Made by a program: the position numbers and the translations under genes. Shown here piece after piece: positions 1-8,259 of a DNA stretch of 64,000 nucleotides. Within the stretch, counting starts at the first letter, position 1. Every line of letters begins with the position of its first letter. The stretch comes from Ideonella_A intermedia_A (lineage in GTDB: Bacteria > Pseudomonadota > Gammaproteobacteria > Burkholderiales > Burkholderiaceae_C): positions 17,000 to 80,999 of the forward strand of contig CALRPU020000025.1 in the NCBI GenBank assembly GCA_943370175.1. Reading direction: 5' to 3'. A model generated the notes under the pieces. It searched no databases, was not told the origin of the DNA, and saw only the letters and a program-made list of their open reading frames with translations.

Positions 1-135
1 GCTGCCCTGCCATTCACGCCCTCACGCGACTTCACGCGACTTCACGCATTCAAGCGCCCCCTGCCCAAGCCCGACCCCGCGCCCCACCGCACCGTCCACC
101 CGTCCCGCCCTCAACCCTTCCCGCAGGAGCCCCCG

Positions 136-1110
136 ATGACGACCCGCCCGACCCTCGCCCGCACCCTCGCCGCCACGGCCGCCGCCGCGTTCGCCCTCGC
201 CCTGCCCTGGCAGGCCCAGGCGCAGGACACCAAGGTCACCATCGCCATCTCCGGCTGGACCGGCTTCGCGCCGCTGACGCTGGCCAAGGAGGCGGGCCTG
301 TTCAAGCAGCAGGGCCTGGACGTGACGATCAAGAAGATTCCGCAGAAGGACCGCCACCTGGCCATCGCCTCCGGCGACGTGCAGTGCGCCGCCACCACGG
401 TGGAAACCTGGGTGGTCTGGAACGCCAACGGCGTGGCCACGACGCAGATCTTCCAGCTCGACAAGAGCTTCGGCGCCGACGGCATGGTGGTCAAGCCGGG
501 CATCACGAAGATCAGCGACCTCAAGGGCAAGACCGTGGCCGCCAGCGCGCCGGGCACCGCGCCCTACTTCACGCTGGCCTGGATGCTGAAGAAGAACGGC
601 CTGACGCTGAAGGACGTGAACATCGTCAACCTGGAGCCGCAGGCCGCCGCCAACGCCTTCATCGCCGGGGCCGCGCAGGTCGACGCCGGCATGACCTACG
701 AGCCCTACCTCAGCGCGGTGCGCGCCAAGCCCGAGGCCGGCAAGATCATCGCCACCACGCTGGACTACCCGATGGTGATGGACACCTTCGGCTGCACGCC
801 GAAGTTCCTGGCCGACAACCCCAAGGCGGCGCAGGGCCTGACCGACGGCTACTTCGCGGCGCTGGAGATGATCAAGGCCGACCCGAAAAAGTCCTTCGAG
901 ATCATGGGCGCCGACGTCAAGCAAAGCGCCGAGCAGTTCGAAGGCTCCCAGAAGTACCTGCGCTGGCAGGACAAGGCAGCCAACCAGAAGTTCTTCGCCG
1001 GTGAGCACGCCGCCTTCAGCAAGGAAGCCGCCGACCTGCTGCTGGAGGCCGGCATCATCCGCAGCATGCCCGACCTGAGCAAGCTGGCCGACACCCGCTT
1101 CATCAAGTGA
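136..1110 (+). CDS. ABC transporter substrate-binding protein, NitT/TauT type
   Basis: A 324-residue periplasmic binding protein. The N-terminus (residues 1-30) is a signal peptide with a twin-Arg-free charged start, an Ala/Leu-rich core and a likely AQA cleavage site. The mature protein opens with a segment containing GWTGFAPLTLAKEAG, typical of the NitT/TauT (nitrate, sulfonate, taurine) binding-protein superfamily, and later has the SDLKGKTVA hinge region. A GCAGGAG ribosome site sits just upstream of the ATG. The permease and ATPase genes follow directly, so it supplies a three-gene importer. The substrate cannot be read from sequence. The opening motif reminds me of binding proteins annotated beside urea/guanidine carboxylase genes, which would suit the nitrogen setting, but that is recollection. 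Confidence 0.85.
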   Translation: MTTRPTLARTLAATAAAAFALALPWQAQAQDTKVTIAISGWTGFAPLTLAKEAGLFKQQGLDVTIKKIPQKDRHLAIASGDVQCAATTVETWVVWNANGVATTQIFQLDKSFGADGMVVKPGITKISDLKGKTVAASAPGTAPYFTLAWMLKKNGLTLKDVNIVNLEPQAAANAFIAGAAQVDAGMTYEPYLSAVRAKPEAGKIIATTLDYPMVMDTFGCTPKFLADNPKAAQGLTDGYFAALEMIKADPKKSFEIMGADVKQSAEQFEGSQKYLRWQDKAANQKFFAGEHAAFSKEAADLLLEAGIIRSMPDLSKLADTRFIK

Positions 1111-1112
1111 GC

Positions 1113-1892
1113 ATGAAGCCGCTGACCCCCGTCTCGCCCACGGCACGGGTGGCGCTGGGCGTGGCCTTCTTCGTGCTGTTCACCGCGGTGTGGGCGGCCT
1201 TCACGCTCAGCGGCTTCATCAGCAAGACCTTCCTGGCCGACCCGGTGACGATGGTGGCCAGCGGCTGGCGCTTGCTGACCGAGTTCAACTTCGCCCACGA
1301 CATCGGCATGACGGTGTGGCGGGTGCTGGGCGGCTTCCTGATCGCCGCCGTGCTGGCGCTGCCGCTGGGCGTGCTGATGGGCGCCTACAAGCCGGTCGAG
1401 GCCTTCTTCGAGCCCTTCGTCAGCTTTGCCCGCTACCTGCCGGCCAGCGCCTTCATCCCGCTGCTGATCCTGTGGGCCGGCATCGGCGAGGCGCAGAAGC
1501 TGGCCGTCATCTTCATCGGCAGCTTCTTCCAGCTGGTGCTGATGATCGCGGTGGCCGTGGGCAACACCCGCCGCGACCTGGTGGAAGCCGCCTACACCCT
1601 GGGCAGCACCGACGCCAGCCTGGTGCGCCGGGTGCTGATTCCTGGCGCCGCGCCGGAAATCGCCGAGATCCTGCGCATGGTGCTGGGCTGGGCCTGGACC
1701 TATGTGATCGTGGCCGAGCTGATCGGCGCGTCCAGCGGCATCGGCCACATGATCACCGACAGCCAAGCGCTGCTGGCCACCGACCAGATCATCTTCGGCA
1801 TCATCGTGATCGGCCTGATCGGGCTGGTCAGCGACCTGGCTTTTAAATGGGCCAACCGCCGCCTGTTCCCCTGGGCCCTGCTCGGCCGCTGA
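1113..1892 (+). CDS. ABC transporter permease, BPD-type inner-membrane component
   Basis: A 259-residue integral membrane protein with about six hydrophobic segments. It carries the EAA-loop region (around EAAYTLGSTDASLVRRVLIP) that contacts the ATPase, characteristic of NitT/TauT-type permeases. I chose the ATG at 1113, two bases after the stop of the binding-protein gene; a GTG at 1107 overlapping that stop is possible. It should form the membrane channel for the substrate delivered by the preceding gene product, driven by the ATPase encoded 10 bp downstream. Confidence 0.85.
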   Translation: MKPLTPVSPTARVALGVAFFVLFTAVWAAFTLSGFISKTFLADPVTMVASGWRLLTEFNFAHDIGMTVWRVLGGFLIAAVLALPLGVLMGAYKPVEAFFEPFVSFARYLPASAFIPLLILWAGIGEAQKLAVIFIGSFFQLVLMIAVAVGNTRRDLVEAAYTLGSTDASLVRRVLIPGAAPEIAEILRMVLGWAWTYVIVAELIGASSGIGHMITDSQALLATDQIIFGIIVIGLIGLVSDLAFKWANRRLFPWALLGR

Positions 1893-1902
1893 AGGACCCG
1901 CC

Positions 1903-2709
1903 ATGACCATCCTGACGATCCGCGGCGTGTCGCGCCGCTTTGCGGCCTCGGGCGGCGGTGCGCCAACCGTGGCGCTGCAGGCCACCGACCTGGCGGTGGC
2001 CGAGAACGACTTCGTCACCATCCTCGGCCCGAGCGGCTGCGGCAAGAGCACGCTGCTGCGCATCGTGGCCGGGCTGGACACCCAGACGGCGGGCGAGGTG
2101 CTGCTGGACGGCCAGCGCATCCACGGCCCCGGCGCCGACCGCGGCATGGTGTTCCAGAGCTACACGCTGTTCCCCTGGCTCACGGTGCTGGACAACGTGT
2201 GCTTCGGCCTGCGCGAGCGCGGCAAGTCGCGCGCCGAGCAGTTGGAGGTGGCCGGCGCCTTCATCGCCCAAGTCGGCCTGCGCGGCTTCGAGCAGCATTA
2301 CCCCAAGCAGCTCAGCGGCGGCATGCAGCAGCGCGTGGCCATTGCCCGCGCGCTGGCCAACGGCCCGCGCATGCTGCTGATGGACGAGCCCTTTGGCGCC
2401 CTGGACTACCAGACCCGCGAGCTCATGCAGGAACTGCTGCTGGGCATCTGGGAGGCCGAGAAGAAGACCGTGCTCTTCGTCACCCACGACATCGACGAGG
2501 CGGTGTTCATGGGCAGCCGCGTGGTGGTGATGAGCGCCCGCCCCGGCCGCATCAAGCTGGACCGCGCCGTGCCGCTGGCCCACCCGCGGCACTATTCGGT
2601 GAAGACCAGCGCCCCCTTCACCGACCTGAAGGCCGAGCTGACCGAGCAGGTGCGGGTGGAAGTGCGCGCCGCGCAGGCGGCCATGGCCGCGGCGGCCACC
2701 GCCGGCTGA
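1903..2709 (+). CDS. ABC transporter ATP-binding protein, NitT/TauT type
   Basis: A 268-residue ATPase subunit. The Walker A motif GPSGCGKST is at residues 42-50, the signature LSGGMQQ starts near 137, Walker B with LLMDEP lies near 158-163, and the switch histidine is in VTHDIDEA. It has the usual size for this family and no extra regulatory domain. It is the last gene of the three-gene importer operon and ends 9 bp before the convergent glutathione S-transferase gene. A short CTGAG/CTCAG stem spans the junction, but there is no T-run. Confidence 0.9.
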   Translation: MTILTIRGVSRRFAASGGGAPTVALQATDLAVAENDFVTILGPSGCGKSTLLRIVAGLDTQTAGEVLLDGQRIHGPGADRGMVFQSYTLFPWLTVLDNVCFGLRERGKSRAEQLEVAGAFIAQVGLRGFEQHYPKQLSGGMQQRVAIARALANGPRMLLMDEPFGALDYQTRELMQELLLGIWEAEKKTVLFVTHDIDEAVFMGSRVVVMSARPGRIKLDRAVPLAHPRHYSVKTSAPFTDLKAELTEQVRVEVRAAQAAMAAAATAG

Positions 2710-2718
2710 GGCCCAGGC

Positions 2719-3390
2719 TCAGTCCGCGTAGTCGTAAGGACCGCCGCGCTCCAGCGCCCGCTGGTAGGCCGGGCGGGCGTGGATGCGCTTCAGGTAGTCC
2801 ATCAAGCGCGGGCGCGAGGCGTTCAGCCCGGCACGCTGTGCGGCGGCTTCCAGCGGGAAGCTCATCTGCACGTCGGCAGCGCTGAACGCCTCGCCCGCGA
2901 ACCAGGGGCGCTGCGCCAGTTCCGACTCCAGGAAGTCGAGGTGCGTCTTGAGCTGCGGCGAGATGAAACTGGTCATCACCTTATCGACGATGCCGTTGAC
3001 CACCGGCTTCACGAAGAACGGCACCTTGGTGGAGGCGATCTTGTCAAACACCAGCTTCATCAGCAGCGGCGGCATCATCGAACCTTCGGCGTAGTGCAGG
3101 AAGTAGGTGCAGAGGCGTTGCTCGGCCGTGCCCTCGGCCGGCCGCAGGCGGCCTTGGCCGGGGCCGTTCACGAGGTACTCGACGATCGCGCCAGACTCGG
3201 CCACCACGGTGGCCCCGTCGCTGATCACCGGCGACTTGCCCAGCGGGTGCACCGCGCGCAACGCGGGCGGCGCCAGCATGGTCTGCGGGTCGCGCTGGTA
3301 GTGCTGGATCTCGTACGGCAGCCCCAGTTCTTCCAGCAGCCACAACACGCGCTGGGAACGTGAATTGTTCAGGTGGTGGACAACGATCAT
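2719..3390 (-). CDS. Glutathione S-transferase family protein
   Basis: A 223-residue cytosolic protein with the thioredoxin-like N-terminal domain (start MIVVHHLNNSRSQR, with Ser in the usual glutathione-activating position, and the cis-Pro region GKSPVI followed by the ESGAI glutathione-binding segment). An all-helical C-terminal domain follows, with WFAGEAFSAADVQM. This fits the bacterial GST superfamily; the electrophile or other substrate is unknown. It is a single gene, converging on the ABC ATPase and diverging from the HD-GYP regulator across 144 bp. Confidence 0.88.
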   Translation of the reverse strand: MIVVHHLNNSRSQRVLWLLEELGLPYEIQHYQRDPQTMLAPPALRAVHPLGKSPVISDGATVVAESGAIVEYLVNGPGQGRLRPAEGTAEQRLCTYFLHYAEGSMMPPLLMKLVFDKIASTKVPFFVKPVVNGIVDKVMTSFISPQLKTHLDFLESELAQRPWFAGEAFSAADVQMSFPLEAAAQRAGLNASRPRLMDYLKRIHARPAYQRALERGGPYDYAD

Positions 3391-3498
3391 GGCAAGGCCC
3401 GTGAACTGAAAACCGGGATTGTCGGCGCCACGCCGGCCGGCGTGCGCCGCGGGCGCCGAACAAATCGCCGGCGCGGGCCCTCAAGTTTCCCGCCGGCC

Positions 3499-3527
3499 AT
3501 CCGATAGAGGTATCACTTTTATCGGAT
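3499..3527. promoter_or_regulatory. Inverted repeat ahead of the HD-GYP regulator gene
   Basis: Arms ATCCGATA (3499-3506) and TATCGGAT (3520-3527) form a perfect 8-bp inverted repeat with a 13-bp spacer, so arm centres are 21 bp apart, two helical turns. A run of T follows to 3532 and the ATG of the next gene is at 3535, with no Shine-Dalgarno sequence visible. It could be an operator for a dimeric regulator, or in RNA a terminator-like hairpin that occludes the start. The locally AT-rich composition stands out from the surroundings. Confidence 0.5.
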
Positions 3528-3534
3528 TTTTCGA

Positions 3535-4746
3535 ATGACCGGACCCCACCACGACCCTGTCGACCCGTTCACGGCGCGCATCCTGGTCGTCGACGACGAA
3601 CCGGCCAACCTGAAGCTGCTGGGCATGATCCTGCGCGCCGCCGGCTACCAGGACATCGCGCTGGTGCAGGACCCACGTGAAGTGCTGGACGAATACCTCC
3701 GCGAGCGCCCCGCCCTGGTGCTGCTGGACCTGAACATGCCGCACCTCGACGGCTTCGCGGTGCTGGCCCAGTTGAAGGCGCTGGCCGACCCCTTGGCGCC
3801 GCCGGTGATCGTGCTGACCGCGCAGTCGGGCGAGGACGTGCTGCTGCGCGCGCTGCAAGGCGGCGCCAGCGACTTCCTGAGCAAACCATTCAACCGCCGC
3901 GAACTGCTGGCCCGCGTGCACAACGTGCTGATGGGCCACCTGGCGCAGCGCATGCTGCACGACCAGAAGCAGACGCTCGAAGAGCGGGTGCAGGCCCGCA
4001 CCCACGAACTGCGCGAAACCCAGCTGGACGTGGTGAGGCGACTGGGCCGCGCCGCCGAGTTCCGCGACAACGAAACGGGCCAGCACGTGCTGCGCATGAG
4101 CCACGTGTCCACGCTGATCGCGCGCGACGCCGGCTGGACCGAAGACCGCTGCGCGCTGATGCTGGCCGCCAGCCCGATGCACGACGTCGGCAAGATCGGC
4201 ATCTCCGACACCATCCTGCTGAAACCCGGGGTGTTGACGCCCGCCGAGCGCGAGGTGATGCAAACGCATGCGGCGATCGGCGCGGAGATCCTCTCCGGGT
4301 CGCCCACCGAGCTCTTGATGCTGGCCCGCGAGATCGCGCTGGGCCATCACGAAAAATGGGACGGCAGCGGCTACCCGCTAGGCCTGGCCGGCGAAGCGAT
4401 TCCCGAGTCGGCCCGCATCGTGGCCATCGCCGACGTGTTCGACGCGCTGACGGCGGACCGCCCCTACAAGCGGGCCTGGCCGGTGCCCGACGCGCTGGCC
4501 TGGATGCAGGCGCAATCGGGCAAGCACTTCGATCCCCGCCTGCTGGCGCTGTTCATGAACCGCATGCCGGAGGTGCTGGCGTTGAAGGCGCGCTTTGCGG
4601 ACGTGGAAGGAGACGCAGACGCCGCCATGAGCGCGGCGCCCGAGATCGCGCCAATCACTGCACCCACGACCGCACCCACCCCGCCGTGCGCCCCAGCCCA
4701 GCCACCGGCCTTCACGCCCGTGGCCGTCACCCCCGCCACCGCCTGA
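3535..4746 (+). CDS. Response regulator with HD-GYP domain (c-di-GMP phosphodiesterase)
   Basis: A 403-residue soluble regulator. An N-terminal receiver domain (about residues 15-135) has the acidic pocket at D20/D21, the phospho-acceptor D65 in LLDLNMP, and K117. A short helical linker leads to an HD-GYP domain with H216-D217 in MHDVGKIGI and the intact HHEKWDGSGYP motif at 271-281, so c-di-GMP hydrolysis is expected. The last 70 residues are a Pro/Ala/Thr-rich tail without recognisable domain. No DNA-binding domain is present. The binding-protein and kinase genes follow with 12-bp gaps, making the kinase its probable phosphodonor. The start has no obvious ribosome site and lies just after an inverted repeat. 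Confidence 0.9.
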   Translation: MTGPHHDPVDPFTARILVVDDEPANLKLLGMILRAAGYQDIALVQDPREVLDEYLRERPALVLLDLNMPHLDGFAVLAQLKALADPLAPPVIVLTAQSGEDVLLRALQGGASDFLSKPFNRRELLARVHNVLMGHLAQRMLHDQKQTLEERVQARTHELRETQLDVVRRLGRAAEFRDNETGQHVLRMSHVSTLIARDAGWTEDRCALMLAASPMHDVGKIGISDTILLKPGVLTPAEREVMQTHAAIGAEILSGSPTELLMLAREIALGHHEKWDGSGYPLGLAGEAIPESARIVAIADVFDALTADRPYKRAWPVPDALAWMQAQSGKHFDPRLLALFMNRMPEVLALKARFADVEGDADAAMSAAPEIAPITAPTTAPTPPCAPAQPPAFTPVAVTPATA

Positions 4747-4758
4747 GCTTCCATCCCC

Positions 4759-5622
4759 ATGACGCCTCACCGCCCCCTGCCCCGCCCCGCGGCCACCGCC
4801 GCCCTGTCCCCCCGTGAACTGGTGCTGAAAGGCCTGCGCAGCGTGGTCGGCCTGTGCGTGCTGCTGATCGCCTGCATGTTGTGGACTCGCGCCGAGGCCG
4901 GCACGGTGCTGTCGCGCGTTCAGTCCGCGGGCCTTCGGGTCTGCATCTGGCCCGACTACTACGGCATCACCTTCCGCAACCCGCGCACCCAGCAACTGGG
5001 CGGCATCGACATCGAGCTGTCGCAGGAATTCGCCCGCGACCTGGGCGTGAAGCTGACCCACGTGGACAGCTCGTTCCCGAAGCTGGTGGACGACCTGCTG
5101 GCCGAGCGCTGCGACATTGCGATGTTCGCGGTGGGCGTGCTGCCGGCGCGTCAGCAGCACCTGAAGTTCTCGCAACCCTACCTGCAAAGCGACATTTACG
5201 GCGTGACCACCCGCGCGAGCCGCAGCGTTCGCCAATGGGCCGACATCGACCAGCCTGGCGTGGTCGTGGGCGTGCAGGCCGGCACCTTCATGGAACCGGT
5301 GATGGCCAGCGCGCTGAAACAGGCGCGCATGGTGGTGGTGCGCCCACCGCAAACCCGCGAACAGGAACTGGAAGCGGGCCGCGTCGACGTGTTCATGACC
5401 GACTACCCGTACAGCCGCCGCCTGCTGGAAAACGCCGACTGGGCCAAGCTGATCGCCCCCACGGCGCCCTTCCACGTGCTGCCCTACGCCTACGCGGTGC
5501 GCCCGGGCGACGAAGACTGGCTCAAGCGCGTTGACGAGTTCGTGGCCCGCATCAAGCGCGACGGGCGGCTGGAAACGGCGGCCCGCCGCAACGGCCTGAT
5601 CGACATCGCGGTGCTCAAGTAA
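4759..5622 (+). CDS. Family-3 periplasmic solute-binding protein, sensor-associated
   Basis: A 287-residue protein with a long charged N-terminus, a hydrophobic core around residues 27-43 and a plausible AEA cleavage site. It is therefore exported to the periplasm, or remains tethered. The rest matches the family-3 (amino-acid type) binding-protein fold, with LRVCIWPDYYGITFRNP, the GGIDIELSQEFARDLGV stretch and LLAERCDIAMFA. No permease or ATPase gene is next to it; instead it lies between a HD-GYP regulator and a histidine kinase with 12-bp spacing on either side. It is more likely a ligand-sensing partner of the kinase than a transport component. The ligand is unknown. Confidence 0.85.
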   Translation: MTPHRPLPRPAATAALSPRELVLKGLRSVVGLCVLLIACMLWTRAEAGTVLSRVQSAGLRVCIWPDYYGITFRNPRTQQLGGIDIELSQEFARDLGVKLTHVDSSFPKLVDDLLAERCDIAMFAVGVLPARQQHLKFSQPYLQSDIYGVTTRASRSVRQWADIDQPGVVVGVQAGTFMEPVMASALKQARMVVVRPPQTREQELEAGRVDVFMTDYPYSRRLLENADWAKLIAPTAPFHVLPYAYAVRPGDEDWLKRVDEFVARIKRDGRLETAARRNGLIDIAVLK

Positions 5623-5634
5623 GGCCCCTGCCCG

Positions 5635-8217
5635 ATGCCCCACGCAACGCGGATGGAGACGCCGCGCTGGCTCAGCCCGGCGGCGGTGGGCTGGGCGGCA
5701 CTGGCGCTGAGCCTGCTGGTGCTGACGTTGGCGGGCAGCTTCGTGGCCTATGAATGGCGCGAGGCGGAACACCGCGAGCTCAGCCATGCCGAGGTCCACG
5801 CGCGGGTGCTGGAAGACCATGCCAACCGAAGCTTCGCCGCGCTGGACATCACGCTGGCCACGCTCGACGAATCCATCATCTCCACCCAGGACAACCCCGA
5901 CCTGAGCCGCATCAACCCGCTGTTCGTGCAGGCCCTGCGCGGGCTGCCGCTGCTGCGCAGCCTGTCCTACATCGACCTCGAAGGCACGGTGCTGGCCAGC
6001 TCCAACGCGGCCCTGATCGGCCAGCAGCTCCAGCTGGACAAGGTGCCCCTGCCCGGGCTCAACCGCACCGACCGGCTCGGCCCGCTGGTGCCAGGCCGCG
6101 ACCTGGACGCCGCGGTGCGCGGCGCCCCGTCGGCGAGACCCCAGGCCGCCTTGCGGCATTTCATGCCCCTGGTGCGCGGCGGGGCCGACGCGCTGGGCCG
6201 CCCGCGCTACCTGGTGGCGGTGCTGAACCCGGAGTTCTTCACCAACGAGCACAGCCTGATCCTGGGCGCGGGCAGCTGGTCGTCGGCGTTGACCGGCATG
6301 GACGGCGCGCTGCTCAGCGCGACCGAAGGCATCGCCAGGCCCATCGGCGAGCGCATGCTGACGCACCCGGCCTTCACCGACTTCTTGCCACAGCGGGAAC
6401 ACGGCAGCTTCATCGGGCCCGGCATCGACGAGCGCGCCGCCGTCACCGCCTTCCGCCTGCTGCGCAATCGCCCGCTGGCGGTCATCGTCGAAGGCGACTA
6501 CACCGTGGTGCGCGGTGCCATGTTGGGCGTGGTCGGCAAGCTGGCCGCCCTGTGCGCCGTGGTGCTGATGCTGATCGCCACCATGGCCGCCCTGGCCCGG
6601 CGCAGCCTGCGCAGCCACCAGGCGGTGCAGGCCGCGCTGGCGGCCACGCGGGCCGACGTGACCCGCAGCGAACACAACCTGCGCGCCCTGGTGGAGTCCG
6701 TGCACGAAGTGATCTTCCGCACTGAAGCCGACGGCCGCATCAACTACATGAACGGCCGCTGGACCGAGGTGAGCGGTCGCCGCGCCCAGGACGCCCTCGG
6801 CGAGCGCCTGGCCGACCTGTGCCTGCCCGACGACCGCCCGGCCATCGAAGGCCTGTTCCAACCCCAGGACCCGGCGCTGGCCGAGCCGCAGATGGTGCGC
6901 GTGCTCACGCCGGAAGGCCTGCCGCGCACGCTGGAGGTGTCGGTGGCGGCCGTGCGCGACGCCAGCGGCACGCTGACCGGCTACGCCGGCTTCGCCATGG
7001 ACGTGTCGGAGCGCCAGGTGGCGCGCGAACGCCTGCAGGCCCAGCTGGAACTGAACGAGCGCCTGTTCGAGGTCAGCCCCGCGCCCCTGTTCGTCAAGGA
7101 CGTGGTGGGCCGCTACATCGCCGTGAACCGCGCCTGGCTGGACCTGATGGTGCTGCCACAAGACCAGGTGATTGGTCGGTCGGCGGCGGAGCTGGCAGGC
7201 GACCAGGGCGACCGATTGAATGAACATGACCTGCGCCTGCTGGCCACCGGCCAGCGCGTGAGCTACGACTTCGTGTTGCACCGACCCGACGGCGAGCAGC
7301 GCGACACCGTGGTGACCCAAGTGCGCTTCCACGACGCCAAAGGCGCCTCGGCCGGCATCATCGGCAGCATCATCGACGTGACCGAGTTCCGCGAGGCCGA
7401 ACGCGTCACGCGCGAGGCCCGCGACGCCGCCGAGCGCGCCAACCGCGCCAAGACCGACTTCCTGGCCAACATCAGCCACGAGCTGCGCACGCCGCTGCAA
7501 GCCATCATCGGCTTTTCAGACTTGGCCCACGACCACGCGAGCGGCGACGCGCTGATGCAGGACATGCTGTGCGACATCCAGGGCGGCGGGCGGCGCATGC
7601 TGACGCTGGTCAACGGCCTGCTGGACATCGCAAAGTCCGAGGGGATGGAAGGCCAGCTGACGCGGCGCCGGCAAGACCTGGTCGACCTGAGCAACGAGGT
7701 GCTGCGCGAGCTGCGTCCCCTGGCCGAAGCCCGCCAGCTCCGGTTCGAGCCCTTGGACGGCACGCGGCCCCTGATCGCCGACGTCGATGCCTTCCGTGTG
7801 CAGCAGGTGATTCGCAATGTGCTGGCCAACGCGATGCGCTTTGCCCCGGACGGCAGCAGCATCGAGCTGCGCGGCAGCGACCTGGGCGCCGCCGGTGTGG
7901 TGCTGAGCATCCGCGACCACGGCCCGGGCATTCCGGCCGATGAGATCGAGGCCATCTTCGACCCCTTCGTGCAGTCCAGCCGCACCCGCGACGGCGCCGG
8001 TGGCACCGGCCTGGGCCTGACCATCTGCCGGCGCATCATGCGCGCGCACGGCGGCAGCATCGACGCCAGCAACGCGCCGGACGGCGGTGCGGTGATCCAC
8101 ATCCGGGTGCCGGCCGCGGCGCCGCTGGCGGCCACAACGACCTCGGTCCCCTCGCCCATGTTGGTGCCCGAATCGCCGCCGGCCACCGAGGCCCTGGTTC
8201 AAACCGAGCCGGCCTGA
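5635..8217 (+). CDS. PAS-domain sensor histidine kinase with periplasmic sensor region
   Basis: An 860-residue membrane kinase. A first membrane segment lies near residues 17-40. A periplasmic Cache-like region of about 250 residues follows, and a second membrane segment spans about 298-320. Then come two PAS domains (about 345-460 and 470-590), a HisKA domain with phospho-acceptor H615 in ISHELRTPL, and a HATPase domain with the N-box NVLANAMRF and G-boxes DHGPGIP and GTGLGLTI. It has no receiver. It ends the three-gene signalling operon, so phosphotransfer to the HD-GYP regulator encoded at its start is the obvious model, with the binding protein possibly presenting ligand to the periplasmic region. 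Confidence 0.88.
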   Translation: MPHATRMETPRWLSPAAVGWAALALSLLVLTLAGSFVAYEWREAEHRELSHAEVHARVLEDHANRSFAALDITLATLDESIISTQDNPDLSRINPLFVQALRGLPLLRSLSYIDLEGTVLASSNAALIGQQLQLDKVPLPGLNRTDRLGPLVPGRDLDAAVRGAPSARPQAALRHFMPLVRGGADALGRPRYLVAVLNPEFFTNEHSLILGAGSWSSALTGMDGALLSATEGIARPIGERMLTHPAFTDFLPQREHGSFIGPGIDERAAVTAFRLLRNRPLAVIVEGDYTVVRGAMLGVVGKLAALCAVVLMLIATMAALARRSLRSHQAVQAALAATRADVTRSEHNLRALVESVHEVIFRTEADGRINYMNGRWTEVSGRRAQDALGERLADLCLPDDRPAIEGLFQPQDPALAEPQMVRVLTPEGLPRTLEVSVAAVRDASGTLTGYAGFAMDVSERQVARERLQAQLELNERLFEVSPAPLFVKDVVGRYIAVNRAWLDLMVLPQDQVIGRSAAELAGDQGDRLNEHDLRLLATGQRVSYDFVLHRPDGEQRDTVVTQVRFHDAKGASAGIIGSIIDVTEFREAERVTREARDAAERANRAKTDFLANISHELRTPLQAIIGFSDLAHDHASGDALMQDMLCDIQGGGRRMLTLVNGLLDIAKSEGMEGQLTRRRQDLVDLSNEVLRELRPLAEARQLRFEPLDGTRPLIADVDAFRVQQVIRNVLANAMRFAPDGSSIELRGSDLGAAGVVLSIRDHGPGIPADEIEAIFDPFVQSSRTRDGAGGTGLGLTICRRIMRAHGGSIDASNAPDGGAVIHIRVPAAAPLAATTTSVPSPMLVPESPPATEALVQTEPA

Positions 8218-8222
8218 GGGCT

Positions 8223-8242
8223 TGGGCGGCCAGGCCCGCCCA
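8223..8242. terminator. Stem-loop between convergent kinase and urtE genes
   Basis: TGGGCGG (8223-8229) and CCGCCCA (8236-8242) form a perfect 7-bp GC stem around a 6-nt loop in the 42-bp gap between two convergent genes. There is no T-run on either strand, so it may be a weak or Rho-assisted bidirectional terminator. Confidence 0.35.
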
Positions 8243-8259
8243 CCGCGCCACGCCGGCTT

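Noticed and set aside
4378..7500. A 1040-residue minus-strand frame opposite the sensor kinase trio
   Set aside because: No family motif; it spans two convincing plus-strand genes and their gaps, so it is an antisense shadow.
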